The position numbers were made by a program, and so were the translations under genes. The notes beneath the pieces are model-generated. The model did not search any database. It had not been told where the DNA came from and saw only the letters and a program-made list of their open reading frames with translations. From Megamerina dolium (taxonomy: Eukaryota > Arthropoda > Insecta > Diptera > Megamerinidae), in assembly GCA_963854835.1 (NCBI GenBank), contig OY978525.1, forward strand, positions 102,999,388 to 103,063,387: a stretch of DNA of 64,000 nt. The letters run 5' to 3'. This document shows positions 12,851-24,535 of the stretch, piece by piece (position 1 is the first letter of the stretch; each line of letters begins with the position of its first letter).

Positions 12851-14505
12851 CAGTATGTCAAGAATGAGTTTACACATTTAAAAAAAATTCAACTTTTCAA
12901 CTTTCTTAGCCAAAAGCATTAACTTTTATTTCCATATACAATAATATTTTTTTTTTATTAGTTACAGATATTTACAGTATTTATAAAAGATTCATGAAGA
13001 AAAATTGCAAGTTCTACGCAAAATTAAAGAAAAATACAACAAAAATAAATTTTACTTAATTTTGCAAGTGTCAAGAAACTCTTTTCACAAGCGATACAAA
13101 GTTTTTTTTTATAATATTTATTAGTTAAAATTTGATAAAGTAAAATATTTAGTATTTAGTATGGCCACCTTTAGCATCTATCACGGATTGTAGCTGTTTA
13201 TTCATCGAATAAACCAACTTTTTTAGGTCATAATGGCTCGGTATATTTTGCCACTCTTCCAATATAGCAGATTTAAGTGCTGTACGGTTTTAAGGTTGCC
13301 TTTTAGCCACTTTTTTCTTAAAGTAGACCCACAAATTTTCAATAGGGTTAAGGTCTGGACATTGGGCTGGTGTATCCATAAATTTACCGCAGTTATAAAG
13401 AAGCCACAGTCGCACCCTACTCGACTTATGCTTTGGGTCATTACAACATTATTAAATAATGTTGTGCGTCCATGGTTGACTCTATTTCCAATTCTCCTAC
13501 TCCTCTGCTTGAGATACATCCCCAAATCATAATGGACATTTTTCCAAATTTAAGAGTAGGAATTATGTGTCGATATTCTAAAGCTGTTAATGGCTTGCGC
13601 CACAGTCTTGTCGGTCCATCGTTGTAATACAACATCATTTTTGTTTCGTCACAGTATATTACGTCGTCCCAATATTCATCAGGTTGAGAAATGAGCCTTG
13701 AGACGAAGGAGAAACGTCTTTCAATATTTTGTGATGATAGCAGCGGCTTCTTACGAGCAACTCTTGATGAGTATTTGTTTCTCAGTATCGCCTGTCGTAC
13801 AGTTTCATGAGAAAGCACTATACCACACTCTTCCTTGAGTTTCTCCGCAAGCGTTCTGGTCGAAATTTGTGGATTATTGTGCAGTTCCCTCATCGGCGCT
13901 CTGTCCGATCAGTAATTTTAAGCTTAGGGCCACCTCCACACTTTGACTCCAGTCTACCCTCATTTTCAGCTCGATTTAAAACATTATAAATTGTTTTACG
14001 TGTTACAGAGAACTTTTCTGATAACTTCTCCACATTTTCTCCCAATTGGCGATTGTAGTATATAAGCTGAACCACTTCAGCCGATAACCTTTTACCTGGC
14101 ATTTTAAAAACACAATATTTAAACAGATGATGTGGACAAAGCAAAAATTAATCACAAACTAACAAACAAAATCATAGGAACGGGTCACTGCACCGCGTTT
14201 ACGCAAATAGATAACTGTAAATGTACCATTAGTCGTTGAAGTGTTGCATAAAGGAATTGAAAAAATAGTTGTGAAAAGAGTTTCTTGACACTTGTAAAAT
14301 TGAGTAAAATTTCTTTTTGTTGTATTTTTCTTTGCTTTTGCGGTGAACTTGCAATTTTTTTTTCATGAATCTTTTATAAATACTATAAATATCTGTAACT
14401 AATAAAAAAAAATGTGTATATGGAAATAAAAGTTAATGTTTTTGGCTAAGAAAGTTGAAAATTTGAATTTTTTTTTCAATGTGTAAACTCATTCTTGACA
14501 TACTG
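12851..14505 (-). mobile_element. Tc1-like element with long inverted repeats
   Basis: It begins CAGTATGTCAAGAATGAG and ends with the inverted complement, with TA at each side as target duplication. The inverted repeats run about 240 bp, ending near GACACTT..., with some mismatches. Tc1 elements with repeats of this length include the S, Minos and Paris types of flies. It carries a broken transposase on the minus strand. It lies directly before copy 3 of the dolichol-kinase-like genes, ending only 68 bp before that gene's shared promoter block. Confidence 0.88.
13149..14102 (-). pseudogene. Tc1-like transposase, frameshifted and deleted
   Basis: The start MPGKRLSAEVV leads into a helix-turn-helix region (FSVTRKTIYNVLNR). 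After residues TERR the frame breaks near 13891 and continues one base off with MRELHNNPQISTRTLAE. The first catalytic Asp is present in YCDETKM near 13645. The stretch that should hold the second Asp (the FQQD-type motif) is deleted near 13441, where the frame shifts again. The C-terminal part then follows in yet another frame: CPDLNPIENLW holds the third catalytic Glu, and the protein ends GGHTKY. It cannot make active transposase. Confidence 0.85.
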
Positions 14506-14572
14506 TATATATTTATATAATGATAAAAGTGTACTTAAAAAAATTATATGTATATTGTTAGCTAGCAAAAAC

Positions 14573-14656
14573 TACCTCACTACCATTAAGTCTTAGTCCC
14601 AGTATTTTGAAGCAAAAACCAATTCCGCAGTTTAATCATAGAAGAACTGCCGTTAA
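14573..14656 (+). promoter_or_regulatory. Conserved promoter-proximal block of copy 3
   Basis: ACTACCTCACTACCATTAAG, then AGTCCCAGTATTTTGAAGC, then CCGTTAA at 14650. The first CCATTAA lies 154 bp before the ATG. It is the near twin of the block before copy 2. Confidence 0.5.
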
Positions 14657-14736
14657 ATATTTTGTGTTTGGAATTTCGCAAGATAATACTTCGAATATAT
14701 AGTTTTTATTTAGATTTGTTTGTTTTTAAATTGAAG

Positions 14737-16609
14737 ATGTTCGATAATATACTTCTTCGGCGAATTAAGCGATACCCGCGAAATCCTGATGCCTTAGTTG
14801 AAATTGAAAGGGGCGTATATACAGACCGAGGTGAAAGCGATGGGTCTGTGATCGCTGTTACAAGGTATACTAAGCTTAAATTTGTAACTATTCTCTTTTA
14901 ATAACATTTTCAATTTGATCTTTGTTTTTTTTTTCATATTATTTTCCTTTCAATAGACCTAATACACCCGATGGTTACTGGTTATGCCCACTGTTGGCGA
15001 TAGCATTTTTTTCGTACAACGTGCGCGTATACTTGATACAAAACTACGAATCCTTTTACCCAAAATCTGAATTTCACGAACAATATAATTTGAATGACGA
15101 CTATAGACTGCTTACGATAGCCGCAATCAATATGTGTGTAGCATCAGCACAGAGTATAGCTTTAATCAAAAAAGATCGAATACCTTGGTGGATAGATATA
15201 GGAATGTATTGTATATCGATAATAATTGCAAGTGCTTTATATCATTTAGTGGTTCCTTTGGCAATTTATTATAGTGTACTTGTCGCAATATTAGTAACGT
15301 CAGCTTATATATATGCGTATGTACGTGTAATGAATTATTGCCCAAAATGCTTCTCCTATGGTGAAGCGAGTATTATAGTTCAAGGCTTATTATTATTTGT
15401 GTTGAATACATTGATGAAATTGCCAACAACATTTACTGCACCCACATTACATAAGCAGGTTAGAGCAGTGATAGCGGTAAGAATTAGAATAAAGTTATTT
15501 TGTCAAGTACTTACATATAATAATATTGTAATTATTTTATCACATTCAGTTGGGTTTATTATATCTATTGATATTTTGCGTAATTCTGCATTATTCGAAG
15601 TTTGCGCGAAAGCCAAAATATTTTTACTCATTATTCGTGTTGCTATTACTGGCCTCCTATTGTATTCCCATATCACATCGATTACCAGTTGACATATTAT
15701 TTGAATATATTACACACAAAAATAGAGTAAGTTAAGTTGCTTGCATGCAAGCATATTTACTATATATGTCAGAACATATTCTATAAGCAATTTTTTCATT
15801 ACAGATATGGGCATTTGAAGGGTTTTTAGTGATACTGGGTCTGTCCATATTTATAATGTATTTAATGATGTCCTATAATAATAGATATTTTCTAAGGAAT
15901 ATGCACAAAATATTCATAATTATGATCGGATTTGTCTATATATTGGGCTTACAAGCAGATTGTAACCTACTTTATTTTCTATTGACTACCGTCTTAATCA
16001 TTTTTGTTCTATTGGAAACAATATGCATACTCCAGATGCCGCCGTTTGGAGTTATGTTATTTAGAGCATTGGATAATTTCGCACACCCAAGAGATGAAGG
16101 AGTAATTATGGTAACGCCTTTTACATATATCATCGCTTGTGCGATGCCATTATGGATAACGCAACCAACATGTATGGAATACGGAACGATGAGCATATAT
16201 CCTGATGATGTTTTAAAGGCGTGCGGTTTTGTAACAGTAGCTATTGCTGATACTTTGGCATGTATATTCGGTGGTAATTTAGAGTATGATTCTGAATGGC
16301 GCAACTTTCTCGGTATGTAAAAATAATTATAGCACACACTATATTCCTATTGCCGATTGCTTTCTTACAGATACCAGTAAAACTCTACCGGGCTCAATTG
16401 TATATTTGGTTTCGGTTTTTATTGGCTATTGTTCGCTTATTACCTATAATTATGTTGACTATTCTGAATTTTTTCTTGTTGCGTTCACTACAATGATAAT
16501 TGAACTTATGACAAATCAAATAGATAATTTAGTTTTACCATTGGTTTCTTTTATTATGTTATGCTTGCGTTTGCCATATTCCAAAGATGATGATGCATCA
16601 CCTGAATAA
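14737..16609 (+). CDS. Dolichol kinase-like protein, copy 3
   Basis: Five exons: 14737-14864, 14957-15476, 15550-15726, 15805-16312 and 16371-16609, giving 523 aa. It is the closest relative of copy 2: the N-terminal motif RYPRNPDALVEIE matches QYPEDPDAIQEME there, and introns and UTRs are also similar. Landmarks are CFSYGEASIIVQG, VAIADTLACIFG near residue 423, and TNQIDNLVLP. It shares with copy 2 the Gly-to-Ala change before the catalytic Asp and the four-residue longer loop. The K-T-x-E-G motif reads S-K-T-L-P-G. The frame is intact throughout. The C-terminus is a short acidic tail (KDDDASPE). Confidence 0.87.
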
Positions 16610-16744
16610 GTGAACGAACAAGTTAATAGGTTTTTTTTTTCTAAAAGATAATTTCATATAGAATTGTGAATTGTGTAATTATATGTCGTCAAATTTATTT
16701 TATTTTATTCAACTTAACTAAACTACATTGCTATATAAGCCTAA

Positions 16745-16750
16745 AATAAA
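16745..16750 (+). terminator. Poly(A) signal of copy 3
   Basis: AATAAA, 136 bp after the stop, within the 3' flank shared with copy 2. Confidence 0.55.
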
Positions 16751-17167
16751 TATAATTATGTGTTTATGATAGTTATTTGTTAGTTTTTGATTTGTACGTA
16801 TTTTTTCTCTCCACATTCCCGAAAACTCTTGACCTAACTGCTATATCGATGTTGTATTGTCTGAATTTGACAATTTTCTCACGCTTCAATACTTCAAATA
16901 CGTTTATTTTGGTTCATGTTTTTAAGTATTTATTCTTTATAACGGAACTTTTGTAGGAAATATGTTAAGCTTTCAGAAGAGTTATCAATTGTTGAAATAG
17001 ATGAAAAAATACCTAAAATACCACAGTTATTATTCTAAATAAAATCGGTATATTTTTCCAATAAATAATGTTGGTTTTGAAGTTTACACTTTGAAGACCC
17101 CAGAGCATAAGTAAACATTCTAATTTTTCAAAGATATTTAACACTTGGCCAAGTGTTGGCATCTGCT

Positions 17168-17225
17168 GTACTTACTTACTTACGTATGTGGCCATAACAA
17201 CCGAATATCGATTTAGGCCGAAAAT
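17168..17225 (-). repeat. LINE 3' tail fragment
   Basis: Read on the minus strand it gives TTCGGCCTAAATCGAT followed by TTATGGCCA and an AAGTAAGTAAG tail. The same ending follows the LINE C-terminus at 46580-46795, so this is a short 5'-truncated copy of that family. Confidence 0.6.
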
Positions 17226-17404
17226 AACATGTTTCGCCAGTTAGAAATTCCATGCGTCGGCATCTGCTGTATATTGCCATAAAAAAAAAATTATTTTTAT
17301 CCAACATCAAATTTTTTCTTTTTTGTCCAGCTCTCAACGCGGTGGTTCGTTTCTTCAGCAAAGATATATTTAAAGTGAAGTTCATTTATCAAAACAGCAA
17401 CAAA

Positions 17405-17660
17405 TATGTGTGTTAAATTTTGGACAGTATTAGAAGGCACCTACTTATATTAGCCAGTTCGAACGGCTAATGATATCACACTTTCTGAGGTTTATCACAC
17501 AGCTCTGTTAGAAGCATTTTCATGACAAATTGTTACTGCCGAAAGAATTGCCAATTGCTTGCCGAAAAATATTTTCGATATGAAAGTTGTGTTACAGTCT
17601 GTGATTCAACCCTCGACCTACCTCGATCACTAGGTCAACACATGAACCAATTACAGAAGA
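17405..17660 (-). repeat. tRNA-derived SINE, copy 2
   Basis: This minus-strand copy has the tRNA-like head at the right end (GTGATTCAACCCTCGACC read on the plus strand) and the shared body (GAATTGCCAATTGCTTGCCG) to its left. It is diverged from the other copies. Confidence 0.6.
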
Positions 17661-18224
17661 TCACGTACCTAATGTAGAAAAAAAATTTGTCTGACCGCAC
17701 GTATTGTGTTTGGCGCCGTGTTTGTTTGCTAGAAAAACAACTGATACAAAGAAAGAAACCAAACACGAGTTGTGATAGAGGGCGATCACACTATTCGACA
17801 CTAAAAATTAATAAATAACACGGTTTTGACAACGGATTCTAATAGATAGGACTAAAAAAAAAAAAATATATGTATTTCGGAGTTGTGAAAGTTAACATCG
17901 AAATACATTTTAGGGTGGGTCAAATTTTTCTCCTTTGCTCCATTCGCACAGTAAATCGCCATATGTCACCACTCGATCTTTACTTCTGAGGTATGGGGTG
18001 TGTTCTTATAGAGAAAATTATGGGAAAGATTTTTGTGGAACATATTAACCCTCTACCTCCCACACATGTGGATCATTTTGGCCCCTCGTTTTTGAAAAGC
18101 CTTAAATAACCCATACGACAGGGGAATAACAATTAGAAATTTTCCACAAAAATATTGCTCATAAAATTTTAATACGCTTTTGAGCACAAAAAAGATCCAA
18201 ACTTAACACCATGATTGAGAGAAA

Positions 18225-18455
18225 AGAGAATGGACTGTAATTTTAGGTATGCTGCCATTGGATTTAACCGTACACACAGACTGATGCATATCGGGTTCAT
18301 ACTACAAGACCTGCATGTAAATGGTCGCTGCTCCATTGACGATATAATCTCTTCCAGTATTAAACTCGGGTACGGGACAATAGTTCGGAAGGGGCGCAGT
18401 GCCATAGACAGCAAGTGTCTAGCTCTCACTAATCTAATGTAATCTAATCTGATGG
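18225..18455 (+). mobile_element. LINE 3' fragment with TAATC-type tail
   Basis: The end encodes DIISSSIKLGYGTIVRKGRS and finishes in AATCTAATGTAATCTAATC. The minus-strand LINE at 60353-61850 ends with a nearly identical peptide and tail, so both belong to one family. Confidence 0.6.
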
Positions 18456-19205
18456 CTCCTTTTCTGACATACTTTTTGTTGAAATTCCAATTTCTACAGA
18501 TTCCAACGTTACGTTACCAATCAATTCGTTTTGACTAATCGCACCATAAAATATTGACGAGAGACTAAAATCAAAAAACCATTGCAAGTGTAGTATTCCT
18601 AATACAAAATTAAATCTTCGGGAGAGTAAAAAGAGTGCAAAAAAACTCTTGCAAAGAATCACTGCCTGTGTCACGAAACTAGTTCTTTGTTATTATAAAA
18701 ATCAACAATCATAATAAACACGCAAATATATCTGTCTGTTTGATAAATGTGTATGTATCAAAACATTTAGGCCTGTAGTTATAGACAAAATAAAATTCAT
18801 ATCGAAGTTAGAATCGGATCAAACAAACTCAAAAAAGTCGGCACTTAGAGATCAATTGATCGTAAAAAAAGTAGTGAATATCAGTTAAATGAATCCCTAT
18901 GTAATAACGGACTTTTGGTGTATTTTTGACAACTTATTGTTACCTTTCTTTATTTTCATCAAAGTGTGCTTCTTCAGTTAATTACTCACACACTATTTTA
19001 ATAAATCTTTAAAACCTCTTTGACTATTTTTGATGAACTTTGTGAGCCATTTTCAAATTGCACATGAAAAGAAAGATTGTATTTTCGTTTTGCTCTTCAC
19101 ATTGAAATATTTTACTTATATACACTTTTTATCAACCTGTTTATCATGCATTTTCCCATATTTTCTACAATTACTTAAGGTCTTGGGGAACAATCAACAA
19201 TGGCA
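18456..19205. other. Spacer before copy 4, no gene seen
   Basis: AT-rich. The 85-codon frame at 19030-19287 runs into the conserved block before copy 4 and is probably chance. Confidence 0.4.
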
Positions 19206-19210
19206 AAATT

Positions 19211-19240
19211 GCCGTGATGCCGTTAAATACTGGTTTTCGA
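19211..19240 (+). promoter_or_regulatory. Conserved promoter-proximal block of copy 4
   Basis: GCCGTGATGCCGTTAAATACTG aligns with the first motif of the other three copies. CCGTTAA starts at 19220, again 154 bp before the ATG. Confidence 0.45.
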
Positions 19241-19373
19241 AACAAAAACAAATTAATTGCCAGTCAATTTTAATTTCTGTTAATTAATTGTTCTTTTGCA
19301 CCGTAAATGCTTATATACTAGTAGAAGCCTATATATTTAGATTATTTGTGGAAAAAATTTCGTTGTCGTTAAA

Positions 19374-22300
19374 ATGAATATGTCTCGGTTGGAGTATGAA
19401 GAAAGGCTTCGTCTTGAGCCGGATAATCAAGAACTATTAGTAGAGTATATTATATTCATGCGCAAGGAAAGACGAAAAAAAGAACAGAGAGAATCACAAG
19501 TTTACATCGACTATGATAATTTCATAAGGTAAATCATATCATATCACCAATAGTGCACATTATGTGTCATGGATATAATCATATTTTAACTAGGTACCTA
19601 CTAATATGATACTCAAGACTGGAACATCAGTTAATATAGAAGTAGTAGGTGCCTACTAAGCATACAGAATGTATTTTTCATCGTTGTATTTGTCTTTTTC
19701 TTTTCCCCCACCTATAGGCCAGATGTGTCATTCGGTTATTGGTTGATGCCATTAGTTTCCTTGGTGTTAGCTTCAAACTATGGCCACGGCGATCACTATC
19801 ACCCCGCTTTTGATAACGTAGTGCTTACGATATCAGCAAATACCATGTGTCTCCAATCATTACTTGTTGTATTTCTTTGTTGCAGAGCACATACTTTTCG
19901 AGTCGTTGTAATTTTATTCGTCGTAGCGGTGATCTTCGCAGGTTATTTAATGTCCTTAGCACTTGAGATACCATTTTACAATGGCATAGGAGCCCAATTT
20001 GTCATAAACATAATTTATGTAATGACATACTTACGTACGCTACGAAGTTTGCCTAAAAGCTTTTCCTTCGGCGAAGCTAGTATATTCGTTCAAGGCTTTG
20101 TATTATTTGGTCTCTACGTATTCTTAAATTGGAAACAATTGTTAACACCAATTAAATTGGTCGATCAGATGAGGGCAGCGATGATGGTAAGATACGACGA
20201 AATACACAATAATGGAAATTGCTCTAAACTCAAAACATGATGAATAAGAATACAAATTTTTTAAAATTCAATATTTTCCAAACAAGAAAATCAAATCTTT
20301 TAAAGGAACACGCCTATATAAGGCGTAACTCAATGTCAAAGTTCAAATTTGCAATCGAAATAAGGTCGAAATTTTTGTTAAAATATAGGTATCAAAAGAA
20401 AGGTTTTTTAAATACCTTTTCGCTGCTATATAATACTATTTTTCACATTTTAAAAGTTATTATCAAAAATATAATTTTGAAAATTTTTTTTTTAAAAAAA
20501 ATTTTTTTTAAATAAGCCGTATTGACCTATCGAAAATTTAGTACCATATTAAAGCCTATAAAATTACCTTTACAGCAGTGTATAAAACATGTTTTTAAAG
20601 AATTTGTATTCATAAAATTAATTTTTATAAATTTAATACTTCATAAAGTTTTTTCAATATGGACGGATTTCAATATAATTACCTGTATGTCTTGAAATCC
20701 AGTTTCGCAACCAACAGTATTTTAGGATAAAAGTATTTTTTGATAGCTGGCATTTGACCGGGCGCTAAAAAATAACCTTTATATGCCCGACGCCGGCTTT
20801 GCGACAAACAGTATTTGTACAGCATTATGAATATCTCACAACTCTTCCTCTATGATCATTAAAAAATATATTTAAAATATATACAAATTCTTTAATAGTA
20901 AGTTTTATAAACCATTGGAAAGGTAATCCTATGACCTTTATAATAATGCATAATATTTGATAGGTTAACGAGGGATTTTTCCGGAAAAAAAATCAGTTTT
21001 TACAAAATGTTTATTAAAAAATTTATATTTTTCTTCATAATATTTAAAAAGTTAAAAATTCATATGAAATATTTTATAATTATAAAAAGTTATTAAAATT
21101 ACCTCTGTTTTGATACCCATATTCTAGACAAAAATTGTGTATCGTGTAATCTCGACCTCAATTTTGAACTTTGACCTTGAGCCACGCCTTATATGGGCGT
21201 CGTCACCGAAAAATTTTGAGTTTGTTATAACGACAAGAATAACCTGTATCCGAAGCAATTTATTATTTTTGCTTTCTCATGGAGACCGTATTCTGCACTT
21301 ATGCCCTTTTAAGTTATTTTTATTTTATTCATTTTATTGCTTTTTAATTAGATTTGAATCAACAAGATTTTTATTATTTCATTGTTTTCACTAAAAGTTT
21401 TGTCTTATTAAAAATTATTTGTAAAAGTTGTCGAGAAAACGGATCGACAATAACCAGATCACAGCTTCTGACAGTTGTCATCTCTATTTAAAATATTTTT
21501 ATCTTACTTTCAGTTTCATGTTGAGATTGTATAGGCATTTCCATAAGACCTGTGGTACCTCACGACAAAAAGAAGCGGTTTTTGAAGATTATTTTATTTG
21601 ATGACAACAACCAAAATATTTCGGCTATTCGTGAATTTAATCGTTTAGACAAAACAAACACATAAAAATTGGGTTTTTTGAATTTGTGCTTTGTTTTTTG
21701 TTTCACTAATAGAAACCTCTTCTTTTTGTGTGAAGGATGAGACACCTTAATATGCAAATATGGTATCCATATAATTACTAGCAATTTTTTTTTTTTTGAA
21801 TTTCCATTAGTTGGGACTATTTTACCTTTTGCTATTCTGCATAATGTTAAATCTTATAAAATTATTGCGAAGACCAAATTATTTCTACTCTCTATTAGTG
21901 CTGCTAATGAGTGCCATCTGTTTCATTCCCATATCCAAGCGATACCCAATTGTGATATTTTACAATTTTATAAGGGAAAATGAAATGAGAGTAAGTATTA
22001 CTTACTTAATCTAATATCTATATATATAATAATGAATGTACAATCTTCATTATTACCCATTAAGATTACATTGGTTTGCTATTATGCAGTAGTCACCACT
22101 ACTCTAATATTCCTAATATGGTGGAAGACATTTTTCGAAGGCAAAGCGTCGCCACCTGTACGTAAAATATTTCATGTATACGTGGTGCTAGTGTATTTAC
22201 CCGGTATATTACTAGACTTCAACTTAGTCTATGTTGTATCGGGAATATTATTAACCATTCTGATCGTATTGGAAACATTACGAACGCTCCTGATGCCGCC

Positions 22301-22875
22301 GTTCGGAGTGCTACTCATTGGTTTATATGCACATTTCTCAGACAAAAAAGATTCAGGTCTAATTTTTGTGACGCCAATAGCATTGATCGTTGGTTGTTCG
22401 ATGCCGCTATGGGTTATACCATGCCTTGGGAAAATTGGATATTTAGGTTCCACTACTGATAAATTGCTAATGTTGTCTGGTGTTTTGTCTGTTGGAATTG
22501 GTGATAGTGCAGCATGTTTCGCCGGTGCACTGTTCAAAGGTTTACGATGGCCAGGTATGACAAAATATCAATCGATGCATATTAATAATCTAACCACTAT
22601 CACTATTTCTAATCATAGATGCGCGTCATACTTTAATAGGTACTATTATGTACTATGCTTCTATTTATAATATAGTTTTAGCTGTTTTTAAAAGAACTAT
22701 AACCACCAGTGGCCATCTAGTCCTACATGCTGCTGTGATAACGACCATGTTAATTGAAGGTAGCACAGATCAGATAGATAATCTAGTTTTACCGTTTGTT
22801 TTTTACATTATGATGAATATGCACTATTTGTTATCAGAGCTTGCTAAAACTATTTGGTCATTCATAGTGGCTTAG
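19374..22875 (+). CDS. Dolichol kinase-like protein, copy 4
   Basis: Five exons: 19374-19528, 19718-20186, 21811-21990, 22065-22554 and 22619-22875, giving 516 aa. The second intron is 1.6 kb, against about 60-75 bp in the other copies, because it holds repeat sequence. Landmarks are SFSFGEASIFVQG, R-K-I-F-H-V, YLPGILLD, VTPIALIVGCSMPLW, VGIGDSAACFAG near residue 414, and TDQIDNLVLP. The Gly-Asp-Ser motif and the following loop length agree with copy 1 and the family. The K-T-x-E-G motif reads R-H-T-L-I-G. The N-terminus is charged and contains RLEPDNQELLVE, related to the N-terminal motif of copies 2 and 3. No stops or frameshifts. Confidence 0.86.
20305..21205. repeat. Degenerate inverted-repeat element in copy 4 intron
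   Basis: The left arm (about 20305-20400: CCTATATAAGGCGTAACTCA, AGTTCAAATTTG, GGTATCAAAAG) and the right arm (about 21110-21205: TTTTGATACCC, GACCTCAATTTTGAAC, GCCTTATATGGGCG) are inverted complements with mismatches over about 100 bp. The roughly 900-bp unit accounts for most of the extra intron length. No coding remains; probably an old non-autonomous DNA transposon. Confidence 0.55.
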
Positions 22876-22999
22876 GCTAATCATTCTTAATTGTATAAAA
22901 TAGATAAATTATTATTGTTAAATTTTAGAAAATTTTCATGTCATTTGGAAAAAATATCTTCTTTTTTCTTCTTTTTTTGGTTTGTATCAACTTCCACTA

Positions 23000-23005
23000 A
23001 ATAAA
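23000..23005 (+). terminator. Poly(A) signal of copy 4
   Basis: AATAAA, 125 bp after the stop codon. Confidence 0.5.
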
Positions 23006-24535
23006 GAAAACCAATCAATGTCGTTTTTTTTTCTTATTTGCATTTTTTCTTTTTTAATTATTTTATAATAGAAAAGTTGTAATATTACATATACTAAACA
23101 AGTTAAACATTGTAATTATATGATTGTATGTATATTGAAAATAATAATAATAATAATAATAAAACAAAGTAATGAAAATACATTTATTTATAATTATTAT
23201 TTGAATTTGCTTATTAGATATTTTTAAAAAAACAAAACATAGTTTAATTATAGGCGCTTGAGGAATAAATTGGGGTAAAATATTTAACTAGTACATACAT
23301 ATGAACGATATATGTTAGCTAATTTAAAATGATATTTATTCATATAATGTATACATATTGTATAGTATGTGATAAAGAAAGTAGATAGATTTTTTTATGT
23401 TTCTGAGAGACTATATGCCAAAGAAGTGTTCAGCGCTTACACTATAATAAACAGCTGAAAGAATTATTTGATTTTTATAGATGCGTTTATATAGAAGAAG
23501 GAATTACAATCAGTTTTAAATAAAGCTACACAAGAAAGTAGATAAAATTCACCGCTCTCAACTGACTTCTTTAAGGTTTTATCTGCATAATTTTTTTTTT
23601 ATTTTTCGATTTATTTGGAGGATAGCCTCCTCTGCACAGCTGACATCAAATTAACTTCAGAAAATGTCTTCATTAGAATAGCAAACACCCTTGTGTTACA
23701 GACAGGACTATTTAGCACAATATATCTTGCTTGAGTACAGTGGCTAATTTGTGGTTATGCTCAGATTTGTAATTTTAATTCGCCAATGGACACAAAGAAA
23801 AACAATTTTTTTATGGTGCAATTAATATCAGCTTTATATATCGTTTTAAATGCATCGTCTTCGATGCTTTTAATTTTATAACTTTTTCAGCACTACCATC
23901 ACCGCATTATAAAACGTATAGGATAATTTTTGCACAATATTTCCTGTTGCAAAGTGGATAAATAGCACATGCAATGATGATAAATAAGAAGTCATGCAAT
24001 TTTGGTTGATCGTAATCATGTGTAACTTGTCGCAATTACGAGTACTTCCAATATATGTATAATTACAATAACCTACCTACTACATACTACTTCCAAGTTA
24101 CAATTCTAATTTTTTGTTTGTTTGTTTCTCATTTGAAATTTGAATAAAATAGTTGAAAAGTGCAGAGAAAATGCGTTTACTTTATATTACAGCATTTTCA
24201 ATTATAATTGCGAAAATGTCAATTGAAAATACGTATAGTCAATTGTAAATGCGATTAGTCATTTGTAAATGAGAAGTCTGTTGTAAATGAGAACCCGTCA
24301 AATAAAATTGAGACTGATTTTTATTACATATTTTGGAAATAATTACAAGAAAATACAATTTCGTATGTGCCCACTAGCATATCTTGATAGGTGATTGCAT
24401 CCGCATGGAATGATGACGCATGTGGTCCTGTAGCAGTGACCTTTTCTAAATACTGAAGTCGCTGGATTTCATTTTTTGCATTTTTCTTTAACGCTTTCTC
24501 ATTAAAAAATAAAATAAATATGTGGCACTTATAAG
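23006..24535. other. Intergenic, simple repeats only
   Basis: Contains an (AAT)n run near 23137-23164. No open frame of note, and no terminal repeats recognised. Confidence 0.45.

Noticed and set aside
15972..16337. 121-codon minus-strand frame
   Set aside because: Antisense to exon 4 of copy 3 and crosses its splice donor.
20237..20515. 92-codon Lys/Ile/Phe-rich frame
   Set aside because: Low-complexity frame inside the repeat-filled intron of copy 4.
22229..22537. 102-codon minus-strand frame
   Set aside because: Antisense to exon 4 of dolichol-kinase-like copy 4, which has far better support.
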